The notes beneath the pieces were generated by a model that saw only the letters and a program-made list of their open reading frames with translations, did not search any database and was not told where the DNA came from. Shown here one piece after another: positions 17,989 through 26,625 of a stretch of 64,000 bases of DNA. Source of the DNA: Anaerolineae bacterium. Lineage in GTDB: Bacteria; Chloroflexota; Anaerolineae; Aggregatilineales; Phototrophicaceae. A program made the position numbers and the translations under genes. Positions within the stretch are counted from its first letter, which is position 1; the number at the start of each line of letters is the position of its first letter. The DNA lies in contig JAJEGA010000106.1 of NCBI GenBank assembly GCA_022820125.1, forward strand, positions 1 to 64,000, given 5' to 3'.

Positions 17989-18113
17989 GTTTGTCCACGT
18001 CCCTAACCAGCCGATTGAATGACCGCGACAATACCACAGCGTTTAGTCCGTTGACAAGATAATGACCGCCCAGGCGAGGCTAACGATTAGTCCATTCTGA
18101 GGCGACGCCCACG

Positions 18114-19133
18114 CTAACCGCCGATGTGGTACATCTCGACTTTCTTGCGCCGGTCTCGCAGGTCTTGCGTCAGCGAACTGCGTATCTCCGAGTAGCGGTC
18201 GATGCGATCGCCCCAAGTCGCGCGGATGATCGCTTCAAGCTCTTCATCGGTGGCGCCGACTCGCAGCGGATCGCGCAGGCTCGTGCCTTCAATGGCGAAG
18301 AGACAGGTGAAGATCTGCCCTTCCGGCGATAGGCGCATCCGCGTGCAGGCGCCGCAAAATGGCTGCGTCACCGAGCTAATCAGCCCAATTTCGCCTTCGC
18401 CATCGGCATAAAGGTAGCGCCGCGCCACCTCGCCGAAGTAATTGCCTGCGACCGGCGACAGCGGTATTTCACTGTTAATCGTCTCGACAATCTCGGCGGC
18501 GGAGACGACCTCGTCCATCTTCCAACCATTCATATTGCCGACGTCCATATATTCGATGAAGCGCAGAATATGCCCGCGCTCTTTGAAGAAGCGCGCCAAG
18601 CCGACCAGCGTGTGGTCATTGACGCCGCGCTGCACCACCGCGTTTATCTTGAGGGGCGAGAACCCAGCATCTTCCGCCGCGTAGATGCCAGCCAGCACCT
18701 TGTCCACGCCCGAGCGCCCGCCGTTCATCAAACGGAAGACGTCATCATCAAGCGTATCCAGGCTGATCGTCAGGCGCTTTAGCCCCGCGTCCTTTAGGGC
18801 GTCGATCTTTTGCGGCAGCAGGAAGGCGTTGGTGGTCATCGCCAGATCATCGACGCCCTCAATCGCATCCAGCATCGCCACCAGCGTTTCAATGTCTTGA
18901 CGCAGAAGCGGCTCCCCGCCGGTCAAGCGCAGCTTCAACGCGCCCAGCCGAACGATGATCCGCGTCAGCCGCGTGATTTCTTCGAATGTCAGCAAATGCG
19001 GCTTGGGCAAGAAGCGATAACGCTCGTTGAATATCTCCGCCGGCATGCAATAGGGACAGCGGAAATTGCAACGATCGGTCACCGAGATCCGCAGATCGCG
19101 CAGGGGACGTTCGTATTTGTCGTGAAGGTTCAT
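18114..19133 (-). CDS. moaA: GTP 3',8-cyclase MoaA (molybdenum cofactor biosynthesis)
   Basis: Radical SAM enzyme converting GTP to 3',8-cyclo-7,8-dihydro-GTP, the first step of molybdopterin synthesis. The first 4Fe-4S cluster motif is CNFRCPYC in VTDRCNFRCPYCMP near the N-terminus. LRLTGGEPLLRQD binds SAM. The C-terminal cluster cysteines appear in PFCGACTRMRLSPEG and IFTCLF. The protein ends in the conserved Gly-Gly (YHIGG). The start at 19133 (MNLHDKYERPLRDLRISVTD) gives 339 residues, the family's normal length; the open frame extends 105 residues upstream but is not MoaA-like. No other moa/moe gene is nearby. Confidence 0.95.
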   Translation of the reverse strand: MNLHDKYERPLRDLRISVTDRCNFRCPYCMPAEIFNERYRFLPKPHLLTFEEITRLTRIIVRLGALKLRLTGGEPLLRQDIETLVAMLDAIEGVDDLAMTTNAFLLPQKIDALKDAGLKRLTISLDTLDDDVFRLMNGGRSGVDKVLAGIYAAEDAGFSPLKINAVVQRGVNDHTLVGLARFFKERGHILRFIEYMDVGNMNGWKMDEVVSAAEIVETINSEIPLSPVAGNYFGEVARRYLYADGEGEIGLISSVTQPFCGACTRMRLSPEGQIFTCLFAIEGTSLRDPLRVGATDEELEAIIRATWGDRIDRYSEIRSSLTQDLRDRRKKVEMYHIGG

Positions 19134-19326
19134 CGTCCGCGTCAGGCAACTCCATTTAGGCGTCAGTGTAGCTAGGCGCCGCGCCTTTATCAAGCCCGCC
19201 AGCGTTTGAAGCAGGCGGCGATGGCGCAATCCCCGCCTATAGCCAGTATAGCCGATGTCTCTTAGAATCAGGAATGAAGGCGGCTGGACAAGCGGGAAAT
19301 ACCGGACGAAAGGAAGAGGATGTTGG

Positions 19327-20421
19327 ATGACAGAATCACGATGCAATAAATGCGGCGCTCTCGCGGGACCACTCGAATGGCGCTGCGGCTCATGCGGCGG
19401 CTCGCTCGACCTCGTCAATCTCCCAGCGTTTGACGCTTCCTCCATCAAGACGGGAGATTTCTCCCTTTGGCGTTACCGCGCCATGCTGCCGCTGGAATGC
19501 CGTTTCAGCCTGGGCGAAGGCATGACGCCGCTCGTCCCCGCTGAGCTGGACGGGGCGCGCTTCCACGCCAAGCTGGAATACCTGAACCCCACCGGTTCTT
19601 TCAAAGACCGCGGCACTGCTACTGTGCTCAACCATTTGGCCGCCTATGGCGTAGGCGATGCGATAGACAACTCATCGGGCAACGCGGGCGCGTCGCTGGC
19701 CGCCTATGCCGGCATCGCGGGAATGTCCGCGACCGTCTTCGTGCCAGCAGCCACCGCCGTGGAAAGCAAGAAAAAGTTGATACGGTCCTTCGGCGGCGCA
19801 ATCATCGAATCGCATGATTACCTGGCGGATGTCTATGCGGCTGCTGAAGAGACGACCTACGCCAGCCACGCCTGGAGCCCCTACTTCGTCCTCGGGCAGC
19901 AGACAGCCGCCTGGGAGACTTGGGAACAGCTTGGGCGGCGCGCTCCCGATGCGGTGGCGACGCCCGTCGGTCATGGCGGCTTGTTCCTCGGCTTCTATCG
20001 CGGGTTCAAGACGCTGCATGACGCCGGCTTGATCGACCGGCTGCCGCGAATGATCGCCGTGCAATCTGCGGGCGTCGATCCCATCGCGCGCGGCTGGGAA
20101 ACGGGCTCGGAAACGCCACCGGCGATTAAGCCCGCTCCCAGCGTCGCCGATGGCATTCTCGTCGATATGCCGGTGCGCGGACAGCAGATCCTGCGCGCGC
20201 TCTATGACACGGATGGCTTCGCGCTGCGGGTGAGCAACGCCGACATTGAAGCGGCGCAGCAACAAATGCAAAGGCGAGGGTTCATGATTGAGGCGACCAG
20301 CGCCGTGACCGCGGCCGCCCTTGAGCGGATTCGCCAGCGTATCGGCGAGGACGCTGAGCTGGTCATCGCGTTGACGGGCAACGGACTCAAGAGCCTTGCG
20401 CCTTCCTCCGCGTCGGCTTAA
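19327..20421 (+). CDS. Threonine synthase-like PLP-dependent enzyme
   Basis: Fold-type II PLP enzyme of 364 residues. An N-terminal zinc-ribbon-like module (C6, C9, C20, C23) is followed by the PLP lysine K93 in NPTGSFKDRG, the phosphate-binding SSGNAGASLAAYAG loop, and GHGGLFLGFYRGF. The C-terminal serine-type loop (ALTGNGLKS) matches ThrC-like proteins. The zinc-ribbon N-terminus is common in bacterial threonine synthases and their paralogues. Genuine ThrC (O-phosphohomoserine to threonine) is likely but a related lyase or synthase is possible, as no thr gene is adjacent. I chose the ATG at 19327, preceded by AGGAAGAGGA. It is divergent from moaA. Confidence 0.8.
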   Translation: MTESRCNKCGALAGPLEWRCGSCGGSLDLVNLPAFDASSIKTGDFSLWRYRAMLPLECRFSLGEGMTPLVPAELDGARFHAKLEYLNPTGSFKDRGTATVLNHLAAYGVGDAIDNSSGNAGASLAAYAGIAGMSATVFVPAATAVESKKKLIRSFGGAIIESHDYLADVYAAAEETTYASHAWSPYFVLGQQTAAWETWEQLGRRAPDAVATPVGHGGLFLGFYRGFKTLHDAGLIDRLPRMIAVQSAGVDPIARGWETGSETPPAIKPAPSVADGILVDMPVRGQQILRALYDTDGFALRVSNADIEAAQQQMQRRGFMIEATSAVTAAALERIRQRIGEDAELVIALTGNGLKSLAPSSASA

Positions 20422-20490
20422 GCCGGTCGTTATCCCGCGGGCGCATTCCGTCGTATAATGACTTGGCACAGACGACGAGGATGACAATCA

Positions 20491-21576
20491 ATGTCCATGG
20501 ATCTGCTCCGCCAGACTCTGGAGGCGCAGCGGCTGGCGCAGGCTGACTTGCTGCGGCGGCGCGGTGTGGTCGGTGTGGCGGTCGGCTTCAAGAATTACAA
20601 GGAAGAAGTCACCGACCAACTGGCGCTGGCGGTTTTGGTGCAGCAGAAGAAGCCCATTGAGGCGCTAAGCGCGGACGACATCGTGCCATCCGATGTCAAT
20701 GGGACGAGAACCGATGTCGTTGAGGTGGGGCGGCTCGAAGCGCTGCTCAATCCGCGCGATCGCTTCCGCCCCAATATCCCGGCGGGCGTCAGCATCGGGC
20801 ATTACAAGGTCACCGCCGGCACGCTTGGCGCTATCGTCTTCGACAAGAACACGGGCGAGCCGCTTATCCTCTCCAACAATCATGTGCTGGCGAACAGCAA
20901 CGATGCCGAAATCGGCGATGTTGTGCTGCAGCCTGGCCCCACCGATCACGGCCTGCGCCCGGACGATGTCGTCGCCAAACTCCATCGCTTTGAAATGCTC
21001 CGGTTCTACAACGAAACCGGCGGCGGACCGTCCCCGCCAACATCCAGCCCGCCCCTTTTTCCGCCAGGCGGCTGCGACATCGTCGAGCTTTGGGCGACCC
21101 TGGGCAACGCTTTCGGCCGGATCAGCGGCTCGTCAAAACGTTTGACCAGCGTCCCGCGGGCGACGCCGCATACGGAATCGACGCCCATATACGCGAATCG
21201 AGTGGACGCCGCCCTCGCCCGCCCCGATAATCCGATGCTGTTTCAGCAGGCGATCGCCGAGATCGGACGGCCCAATGGCGCGAAGCTGGCTCAGTTGGGT
21301 ATGAAAATCCGCAAACAGGGGCGCACGACCGGCTATACCGAAGGCGCCGTCACCCTGATGAACGCCACGGTTGATGTCTCCTATGGCGAGGACAAGCAGG
21401 CGCGCTTCGTCGGGCAGGTCATCACCACGCCGATGAGCCAAGGTGGAGACTCGGGCGCCCTGATCGTCGAGCGCGACAGCCTCAAAGCGGTCGGCTTGTT
21501 ATTCGCCGGGTCCCGCCGGGCGACCATTTTCACGCCGATGCAGACGATTCTTGATGTGATGGAAGTCGATCTTTAG
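20491..21576 (+). CDS. Trypsin-fold serine protease-like protein, cytosolic
   Basis: A 361-residue protein with no signal peptide. A helical N-terminus (about 1-25) and small beta region precede a chymotrypsin-like fold. The putative triad is H131 in ILSNNHVLANS, D239 in NRVDAALARP and S321 in MSQGGDSGALIVE. The proline-rich loop near residue 175-190 (GGGPSPPTSSPPLFPPGG) is unusual. The overall order resembles NAL1-like bacterial proteases, but I make no firm family call. Its stop codon overlaps the stop of the convergent FG-GAP gene. The substrate is unknown. Confidence 0.75.
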   Translation: MSMDLLRQTLEAQRLAQADLLRRRGVVGVAVGFKNYKEEVTDQLALAVLVQQKKPIEALSADDIVPSDVNGTRTDVVEVGRLEALLNPRDRFRPNIPAGVSIGHYKVTAGTLGAIVFDKNTGEPLILSNNHVLANSNDAEIGDVVLQPGPTDHGLRPDDVVAKLHRFEMLRFYNETGGGPSPPTSSPPLFPPGGCDIVELWATLGNAFGRISGSSKRLTSVPRATPHTESTPIYANRVDAALARPDNPMLFQQAIAEIGRPNGAKLAQLGMKIRKQGRTTGYTEGAVTLMNATVDVSYGEDKQARFVGQVITTPMSQGGDSGALIVERDSLKAVGLLFAGSRRATIFTPMQTILDVMEVDL

Positions 21577-22805
21577 CGCGGCAGCCAGACGCGCAGGCGC
21601 TCATCTTCCGTGCCAACCGCCAGCCCGAGCCCGCCATCCAGCAGTTCAACCGGGGCGAAGTTGCTGATGATTTGCCCGCTGGCATCAAGGCGCCAGGCCT
21701 CATCCGCGCCGGTTTCATGTCGTTGCACCGACACGATGGCGCGGCGCGACATATCCAGCGCCAAGACTTCGGGGGCGCCGTCGCCGTTGAAGTCGCCGGC
21801 AGCTGTCTGGTCGAGGTTGCGCGAGCCGATCGCGTGAGTCGTCACGCCGGGGAAGGACGCGGCAAGCTCAAGCGCGCCATCGCCCAGGCGGAAAAACTCC
21901 ATCGCCGGCGCCAGATGCGGCGTGCGAACATCGACAATTTCAATGGCGCCATCGGGACCAAAGGGACCAGCCGTCAGTTGATGCCGCCAGCGCTGGCTGC
22001 GCCCGATAGCCGGTCCGTCGATCTCTTGTCGAATATTCGCGCCGTCCCAGATATACGCGCGGATTCGCGCGCCCAGCGAGCCATTGGCGACGGTGGTCAC
22101 CAGGTCTTCCCGCCCATCGCCGTCGATATCCACCCAGAAAGGCGCGATGCCTTCGTAGACGTCTTCGCCGGGCAGATCGATGCGCGCGCGGATCAGCATC
22201 TCCCCCTCGCGCGCTTCAAGCACCAGCAGCGTCGCCGCTTCAAGCCGATCGCCCATGATGCCATGCGCGTAGCGCTGATCGGTCGCATTGGCGTAGAGCG
22301 CGACCTGGCCCCTGCTGTTCATTACCAAGCGGGCGTCCGGTTGCGCATTGACGGGCAGGGTGTCGACAACGCCCGCTTCCCGCCCCAGCAAGAGATCGCC
22401 AGCGCGATTGATGTAAAGCGCCTCAAAATCGTTGACGGGAATCGGATGCGAAAGCGGCGAAACGGTATCATCGCTGCGCATGACGTAGGCGCCTTCAATC
22501 ATGGAGACGCCAACGATCGGCGGCTGCCCGCGCGCGAACCAGCCAGTTTCATAGGCAAGCGTCCGCGCGGCGCCATCAAGGCTGACTTCGATAACTTGCA
22601 AATCGCCGCTTTCGAGCACGACATGCCAGACCGCCGTCTCCATAGCATAGCCGACGGCCCAGGCGGGCCGCCCGCGCAGCGCCACATCGACGGCAATGAC
22701 ATCGGGAAAGGCTCCGGATCCGCGGACGAAGCGGTTCCCCGCCGGATTGTGAAAGGTGTAGAAGTAACGATCGAGCAAAGCGATTTCTCCCTGAGCGCGC
22801 GCCAA
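21573..22805 (-). CDS. Secreted FG-GAP/VCBS-repeat protein
   Basis: A beta-propeller-like protein. Two clear calcium-binding FG-GAP/VCBS loops are visible, FWVDIDGDGREDLV and AAGDFNGDGAPEVLALD, with weaker repeats between and after them. The TTG at 22805 is the only listed start, but the same frame continues upstream with a typical signal peptide (AAHLFYITLVCLAVVLARA) and has no ATG, GTG or further TTG before the terminator of the upstream gene. The real start is therefore unclear: a rare start codon, a sequencing error, or loss of the start. It is predicted secreted or surface-bound. It converges on the trypsin-like gene with overlapping stops. Confidence 0.72.
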   Translation of the reverse strand: MARAQGEIALLDRYFYTFHNPAGNRFVRGSGAFPDVIAVDVALRGRPAWAVGYAMETAVWHVVLESGDLQVIEVSLDGAARTLAYETGWFARGQPPIVGVSMIEGAYVMRSDDTVSPLSHPIPVNDFEALYINRAGDLLLGREAGVVDTLPVNAQPDARLVMNSRGQVALYANATDQRYAHGIMGDRLEAATLLVLEAREGEMLIRARIDLPGEDVYEGIAPFWVDIDGDGREDLVTTVANGSLGARIRAYIWDGANIRQEIDGPAIGRSQRWRHQLTAGPFGPDGAIEIVDVRTPHLAPAMEFFRLGDGALELAASFPGVTTHAIGSRNLDQTAAGDFNGDGAPEVLALDMSRRAIVSVQRHETGADEAWRLDASGQIISNFAPVELLDGGLGLAVGTEDERLRVWLPR

Positions 22806-22878
22806 TACAACAGCGAGGCAGACCAGGGTTATGTAAAAAAGATGCGCTGCGCGCGCCGCGCAAATGATATGAATGCAA

Positions 22879-22902
22879 AGGACGCCCGCTGACGAGCGTC
22901 CT
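22879..22902 (-). terminator. Hairpin after the band-7 gene
   Basis: AGGACGC and GCGTCCT form a perfect 7-bp stem with a 10-nt loop, 30 bp past the band-7 stop. The following T-tract on the minus strand is poor, so it may be a weak or Rho-assisted terminator. Confidence 0.5.
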
Positions 22903-22931
22903 GAAAGTTGCGTTGCCCGGTTGGGTCGGCG

Positions 22932-23978
22932 CTATTGGCCAGCTTCGGTCAACTGAATCGATGCCTCGGGCGCTTCAAAGTCGTCGCCCAATTGCGTGAA
23001 GTCATCGATGTTGAAGATGAAGGGCGAGTCCGATGGCAGCAGGGCGAAGGAGACGTTATCCGACAGGTTGGCGACGTAGAGATACTGGATCAGGTTCGGA
23101 TTGGCGGCGATTTGATCGCTGATGACGCGCAGCGCTTCCGCTTCCGCTTGCGCCTCGATCAGGCGGGCATTAGCGCGACCGCGGGCTTCCTGCTCGGCGG
23201 CATCGGCGCGACCGCCAGCCTCGGTTTGAACGCGTTCCGCTTCGGTACGAGCGCGCAGCAGCCGCTGTTCCTCAATCTGCTTCTCTTCAATAGACTGCGA
23301 GAAGGCATCGGTGAATTCGATCTGGCGCACCAGCAGCGCAGTAAGCGTCAAGCCTTCCAGCTTCATCTGTTCGCTAACGACGCCTTCAATCTGATTGCCG
23401 AGTTCTTCGCGTTTTTCACCGTAGATGGCTTCCGCCTCGAATTGCGAGACGACATCACGGGCAACCGCGCGCACGGTCGGGCGGATGAAATCGAGTTCGT
23501 AGCGGTTCTGCCAATTCAAGTGAATCTGATTGACATCCTGCCGCTCAATGCGATAGAGCACGGTGATATCCAGCCGCACTTCCTGACCATCGGCGGACAG
23601 CGCTTCCACGGCGTCATTGCCCTGCATGCGCCCCTCGGTGCTGATGCCCGACATGGTGTATTCACGCTGATCGGTCTGATAGATGATGTACTCTTGCAAG
23701 CCCGGGATGATGATCGATGTGCCGGGGGCGCGCGCCGGATCTTCCAACTCACCGGTCAGCACATTGACGATGACCGCCGCCCGCGCCGGCTGCACGATCA
23801 AGATGCCGGAACTGATGATGAATAGCGCCACGCCGGCGGCGAAGCCCACCAGCGCCAGCACTACGCCACCGCGCGCTGACCTACCCTGCGATGCCAGGGT
23901 GAAGGCAAAAGCGACGCCCAGAATGCCAACCCCAAAGGCGAGCACCGCGACGATTCCCAATAATCCACCAAAGTTCAT
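22932..23978 (-). CDS. SPFH/band 7 (prohibitin-like) membrane protein
   Basis: A 348-residue protein with two N-terminal membrane helices (LLGIVAVLAFGVGILGVAFAF and GVVLALVGFAAGVALFIISSG) followed by the band-7 domain. This includes VQPARAAVIVNVLTGEL, QTDQREYTMS and LDITVLYRIERQDV. A long coiled coil follows (EEKQIEEQRLLRARTEAERVQTEA by parts). This is the layout of prohibitin/HflK-like scaffolds, which form rings on the membrane and may regulate proteases. The C-terminus is acidic. The ATG at 23978 is preceded by GGAG in the upstream leader. No NfeD partner lies beside it. Confidence 0.88.
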   Translation of the reverse strand: MNFGGLLGIVAVLAFGVGILGVAFAFTLASQGRSARGGVVLALVGFAAGVALFIISSGILIVQPARAAVIVNVLTGELEDPARAPGTSIIIPGLQEYIIYQTDQREYTMSGISTEGRMQGNDAVEALSADGQEVRLDITVLYRIERQDVNQIHLNWQNRYELDFIRPTVRAVARDVVSQFEAEAIYGEKREELGNQIEGVVSEQMKLEGLTLTALLVRQIEFTDAFSQSIEEKQIEEQRLLRARTEAERVQTEAGGRADAAEQEARGRANARLIEAQAEAEALRVISDQIAANPNLIQYLYVANLSDNVSFALLPSDSPFIFNIDDFTQLGDDFEAPEASIQLTEAGQ

Positions 23979-24086
23979 GTCCGCTCCTTCATAGCAGCTG
24001 CGTCTGCTAGCTAAGTTTCACCTGCTGATTATACCATATCCCGTCCGCCTGACGGATTCCCCAATTTTCGGGGGTTTGGCGGACGA

Positions 24087-24314
24087 TTATGGATACGGGA
24101 ATGGGGGACGATGGGTTGCGCCTGGCGCGCAAGTTGATGAAGCCGGGGGCGACGGAGAGCCCGTCAGGTCGATGGCGCGTGAGGCGGATTCAGCGCGCAG
24201 GTCGCCGATGGCCGCGATGCGGTCGCCACGGATGAGCAGGTCGGCGGTGATGGGTGGGGCGCCGGCGCCGTCGTAGAGGGTGCCGTTGCGGAGGAGGGTT
24301 GTGGGTGGGGTCAT
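24087..24314 (-). pseudogene. Remnant of a D-aminoacylase/amidohydrolase, N-terminus only
   Basis: The first 50 codons match the start of N-acyl-D-amino-acid deacylases (LLRNGTLYDGAGAPPITADLLIRGDRIAAIGDL ... IDLTG, given in pieces). The frame then shifts: the adjacent frame reads LSVAPGFINLRARR, the expected VAPGFID continuation with the metal-binding HxH region degraded. Nothing further of the about 500-residue enzyme exists before the next gene. A one-base frameshift plus a large deletion explains this. It is not expected to make a functional enzyme. Confidence 0.72.
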
Positions 24315-24406
24315 GGGTTTCTCATTTCAGCGATTTCGTTGATTTTACCCTATCCGTGAAGGCGGGGCATCGCCTTGTGCGAAAGGTCGCTTGCCCATGA
24401 TGAATC

Positions 24407-24818
24407 TGTAGGAGCGTCTCGGCGAGACGCCGATTGTTTTACCCCTCCCAGCAAGCTGGCTTACGACAAGAAAGTTTTTGGTTGGACGAATTCTGGAGCC
24501 AAAAGCTGTACATTTTCGCGCGCTTTTGGGCGACTCACAGAGTCGCCCCTACAAGTCTTGCGCTCCGGCGGGCGTCTCAGCGAGACGCCCCTACAAATTT
24601 CGTCTATTCCGAAACATGTACATGTTGCCCTGTCGCTTTCACATATAATCCGGTGAAATCTGTCCTGTCCTTAGGATGCATCAGGTCGCGTAGACACTGA
24701 CCGCCGGGAGGGGGAGCGCATTGGCGGAGATGTTGATATGGTCCGAGGTGGGTGGTGCGGGCGATTTACCGGAACTCGTAAGTCGCGTGGACACTGACTG
24801 TCAGTCGCCCCTACAATT
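24407..24818. repeat. Cluster of REP-like hairpin units and a recurring CGCGTAGACACTG word
   Basis: Units lie at 24407-24431 (forward), 24528-24553 and 24568-24595 (reverse), and about 24778-24818 (reverse, with an enlarged core). The word CGCGTRGACACTGA appears at 24687 and 24784. Around it, 24315-24921 holds no convincing gene; short open frames there translate repeats. Together with the remnant at 24087, the stretch from 23979 to 24921 is non-coding. Confidence 0.75.
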
Positions 24819-24921
24819 TCTCTGTGACTACTGTGTTGCCTCGTTTCCTCGTGTGGTGAGAAAAAGCGGTCGTATCTACGCCATTTCGCCCAGCCAGAAA
24901 CGAAAGTAAACATCTTATCCC

Positions 24922-25785
24922 CTACCCCAAACTCTCGCTTAGAATCCTATCAAGCTCCCTTCTCACCAGCCCAGGCCGCTCATCCCGCAGCAGCGGCAGG
25001 CGCGCGCGCGTGCGATGCAGTTGATTCAAGTCGATCTCCTGCGTGATCAGCGCCTCGTCGAAGTACAGCCCGTGCGTCATGAACTCGCCATCGGGATCAA
25101 CCACCGACGACCCGCCCCAGAAGTTCTTGCCGTCTTCGTAGCCGACGCGGTTGCAGTGCAGGATGTAGGCGGTGAACATGCTGCCGTAAGCCTGGTTCAC
25201 ATGCTCGACCCAGCGCGTGCCCATCAGCCGGTCGCTATTGTTGAGTCCGCGCGAGGGGCTGGCGCTGTTGAGGATCAGGATATCGGCGCCATCGAGCCAA
25301 AGCAGGTAAGGCGGCGAGACGTGCCAGAAATCTTCGCAGATGAGCATGCCGACGCGCCCGAAGCGGGTGTCGAAGGCGCGCGCGCTGTTGCCCTGGGCGA
25401 AGTAGCGCGATTCGTCGAACATGGCGTATGTGGGCAGATAGAGCTTGTGATGCAGGTGGACGAGCTCGCCCTGCGACAAGTAGGCATCCGCGATATAGAA
25501 GCGATTGCGGGCGTCCTCATGCACGAAGCCGACTACGATATCAAGTTTGAGATCGCCGCTGGCATCCAGCAATTGGGCGAAGACATGGTCGCCGCCGTCC
25601 GCTCGCAGCGCCACCTCGGGGACCAGATCCTGCACTTGATAACCGGTCAGCGAGAGCTCGGGGAAGACCAGCAGGTCAATGCCTTCCGCTTGCGCTTGCC
25701 TAGCGTAATCCAGGTGGAGGCTGAGGTTGTGCTTGATGTCGCCGAGTTTGGGGTAGATCTGCGCCAAGCCGATCTTGATGCGCAT
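24922..25785 (-). CDS. Carbon-nitrogen hydrolase (nitrilase superfamily)
   Basis: A 287-residue cytosolic amidase of the nitrilase superfamily. The Glu-Lys-Cys catalytic triad is present: Glu in LLVFPELSLTGY, Lys in HHKLYLPTYAMFDE, Cys in GMLICEDFWH. The beginning (IGLAQIYPKLGDIKHNL) and these motifs resemble the glutaminase domain of NAD synthetases (NadE N-domain) and related stand-alone amidohydrolases. No synthetase domain is attached. The exact amide substrate is unknown. It is separated from the NUDIX gene by about 135 bp on the same strand. Confidence 0.87.
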   Translation of the reverse strand: MRIKIGLAQIYPKLGDIKHNLSLHLDYARQAQAEGIDLLVFPELSLTGYQVQDLVPEVALRADGGDHVFAQLLDASGDLKLDIVVGFVHEDARNRFYIADAYLSQGELVHLHHKLYLPTYAMFDESRYFAQGNSARAFDTRFGRVGMLICEDFWHVSPPYLLWLDGADILILNSASPSRGLNNSDRLMGTRWVEHVNQAYGSMFTAYILHCNRVGYEDGKNFWGGSSVVDPDGEFMTHGLYFDEALITQEIDLNQLHRTRARLPLLRDERPGLVRRELDRILSESLG

Positions 25786-25920
25786 AGTCGATGCTCCTTC
25801 GCCGGCTGCCAGGCGCCATGATAAACCAGCGCAAGCGCGGCGGCAATTCTTGAGCTGGATTTAAGGGCGCAAGTTGACCGGGGGAAAGGGGCAAGGTCCC
25901 GGCTTGAGGCGGCGAGCGCT

Positions 25921-26409
25921 TTAGAGCTTCGCCGGATGCAGTTGAATGCTGCGCAGATAAGCGAGGTGTTGGATCATCCAATCGCGCAATTCCGGCGTCT
26001 TGAAGCTGATGGCTTCAAGCTGCGCGCGATTTAACGGGACAAAAGCGGGGATGAACTGGCCCCGCGCCGGATCGTTGAACTCCGGTCCGTAGCGTTTGCT
26101 GAGGTCAAACTCTTGCAGCAGGCAGACGAAGAAATGTTCTTCGAGCTGCTTGCCGGCTTTCTCGTGCTCGAGGACGAAGGCGGTGGCGAGCACGGTCGCA
26201 TCCGCGCCCAGCTCTTCATAGAGCTCGCGTTCCAGCGCCGCGATCAGGTCAAGATCAGTCCACTCGACGCCGCCGCCGGGGGCAACCCAATAAGGCGCCG
26301 CGTTATTCGGCTTTACGCGCTTGATCATCAGCGCCGACCCATCGCCCGAAAGCAAGATCGCGCGCACACGCCGATTGATTACGCTGGTTCGTCTAGTGTC
26401 CGCCAACAT
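25921..26409 (-). CDS. NUDIX hydrolase
   Basis: The NUDIX box is visible as GGGVEWTDLDLIAALERELY followed by EELG. The REL-x-EE-x-G core that binds the metal is intact, while the first Glu of the Gx5E part is replaced or shifted (Asp). The protein is about 162 residues and cytosolic. The ATG at 26409 (MLADTRRTS) is preferred over a TTG at 26439. It would hydrolyse a nucleoside diphosphate linked to another group; the substrate cannot be told. It lies downstream of the DtxR-type regulator but 217 bp away, so a common transcript is not certain. Confidence 0.82.
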   Translation of the reverse strand: MLADTRRTSVINRRVRAILLSGDGSALMIKRVKPNNAAPYWVAPGGGVEWTDLDLIAALERELYEELGADATVLATAFVLEHEKAGKQLEEHFFVCLLQEFDLSKRYGPEFNDPARGQFIPAFVPLNRAQLEAISFKTPELRDWMIQHLAYLRSIQLHPAKL

Positions 26410-26625
26410 CGCATACCACCACTGGCGCTTCGGGCGCAAGAAAGCGCTAAGCGCGATTTCTACGCTTTTCGAGCAATGTTAATCTCAGGTTTGCTGACGA
26501 TTAAGCATCAACCGCGGTGCGACCAAAAGCATCTGGGAAAAAGCTGGGGAAGCAGCTTCAACCCTAAGGCGCTGAGACTTTAGCGTAGCTCGCGAAGCTA
26601 TTCTGATTTGAAAAGGGTTTGGATG

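Noticed and set aside
18114..19448. A 444-residue MoaA with an N-terminal extension
   Set aside because: The extra 105 residues are rich in Arg, Pro and His, lack MoaA features and run into the divergent promoter region; the normal start at 19133 gives the family length.
22879..22902. Hairpin near 22890 as another member of the REP-like family
   Set aside because: It lacks the TGTAGGGGCG/CGCCC frame and lies where a terminator is expected.
24375..24700. Open frames of 80-95 codons between the D-aminoacylase remnant and the nitrilase gene
   Set aside because: They translate the hairpin repeats; composition and the internal repeat pattern argue against coding.
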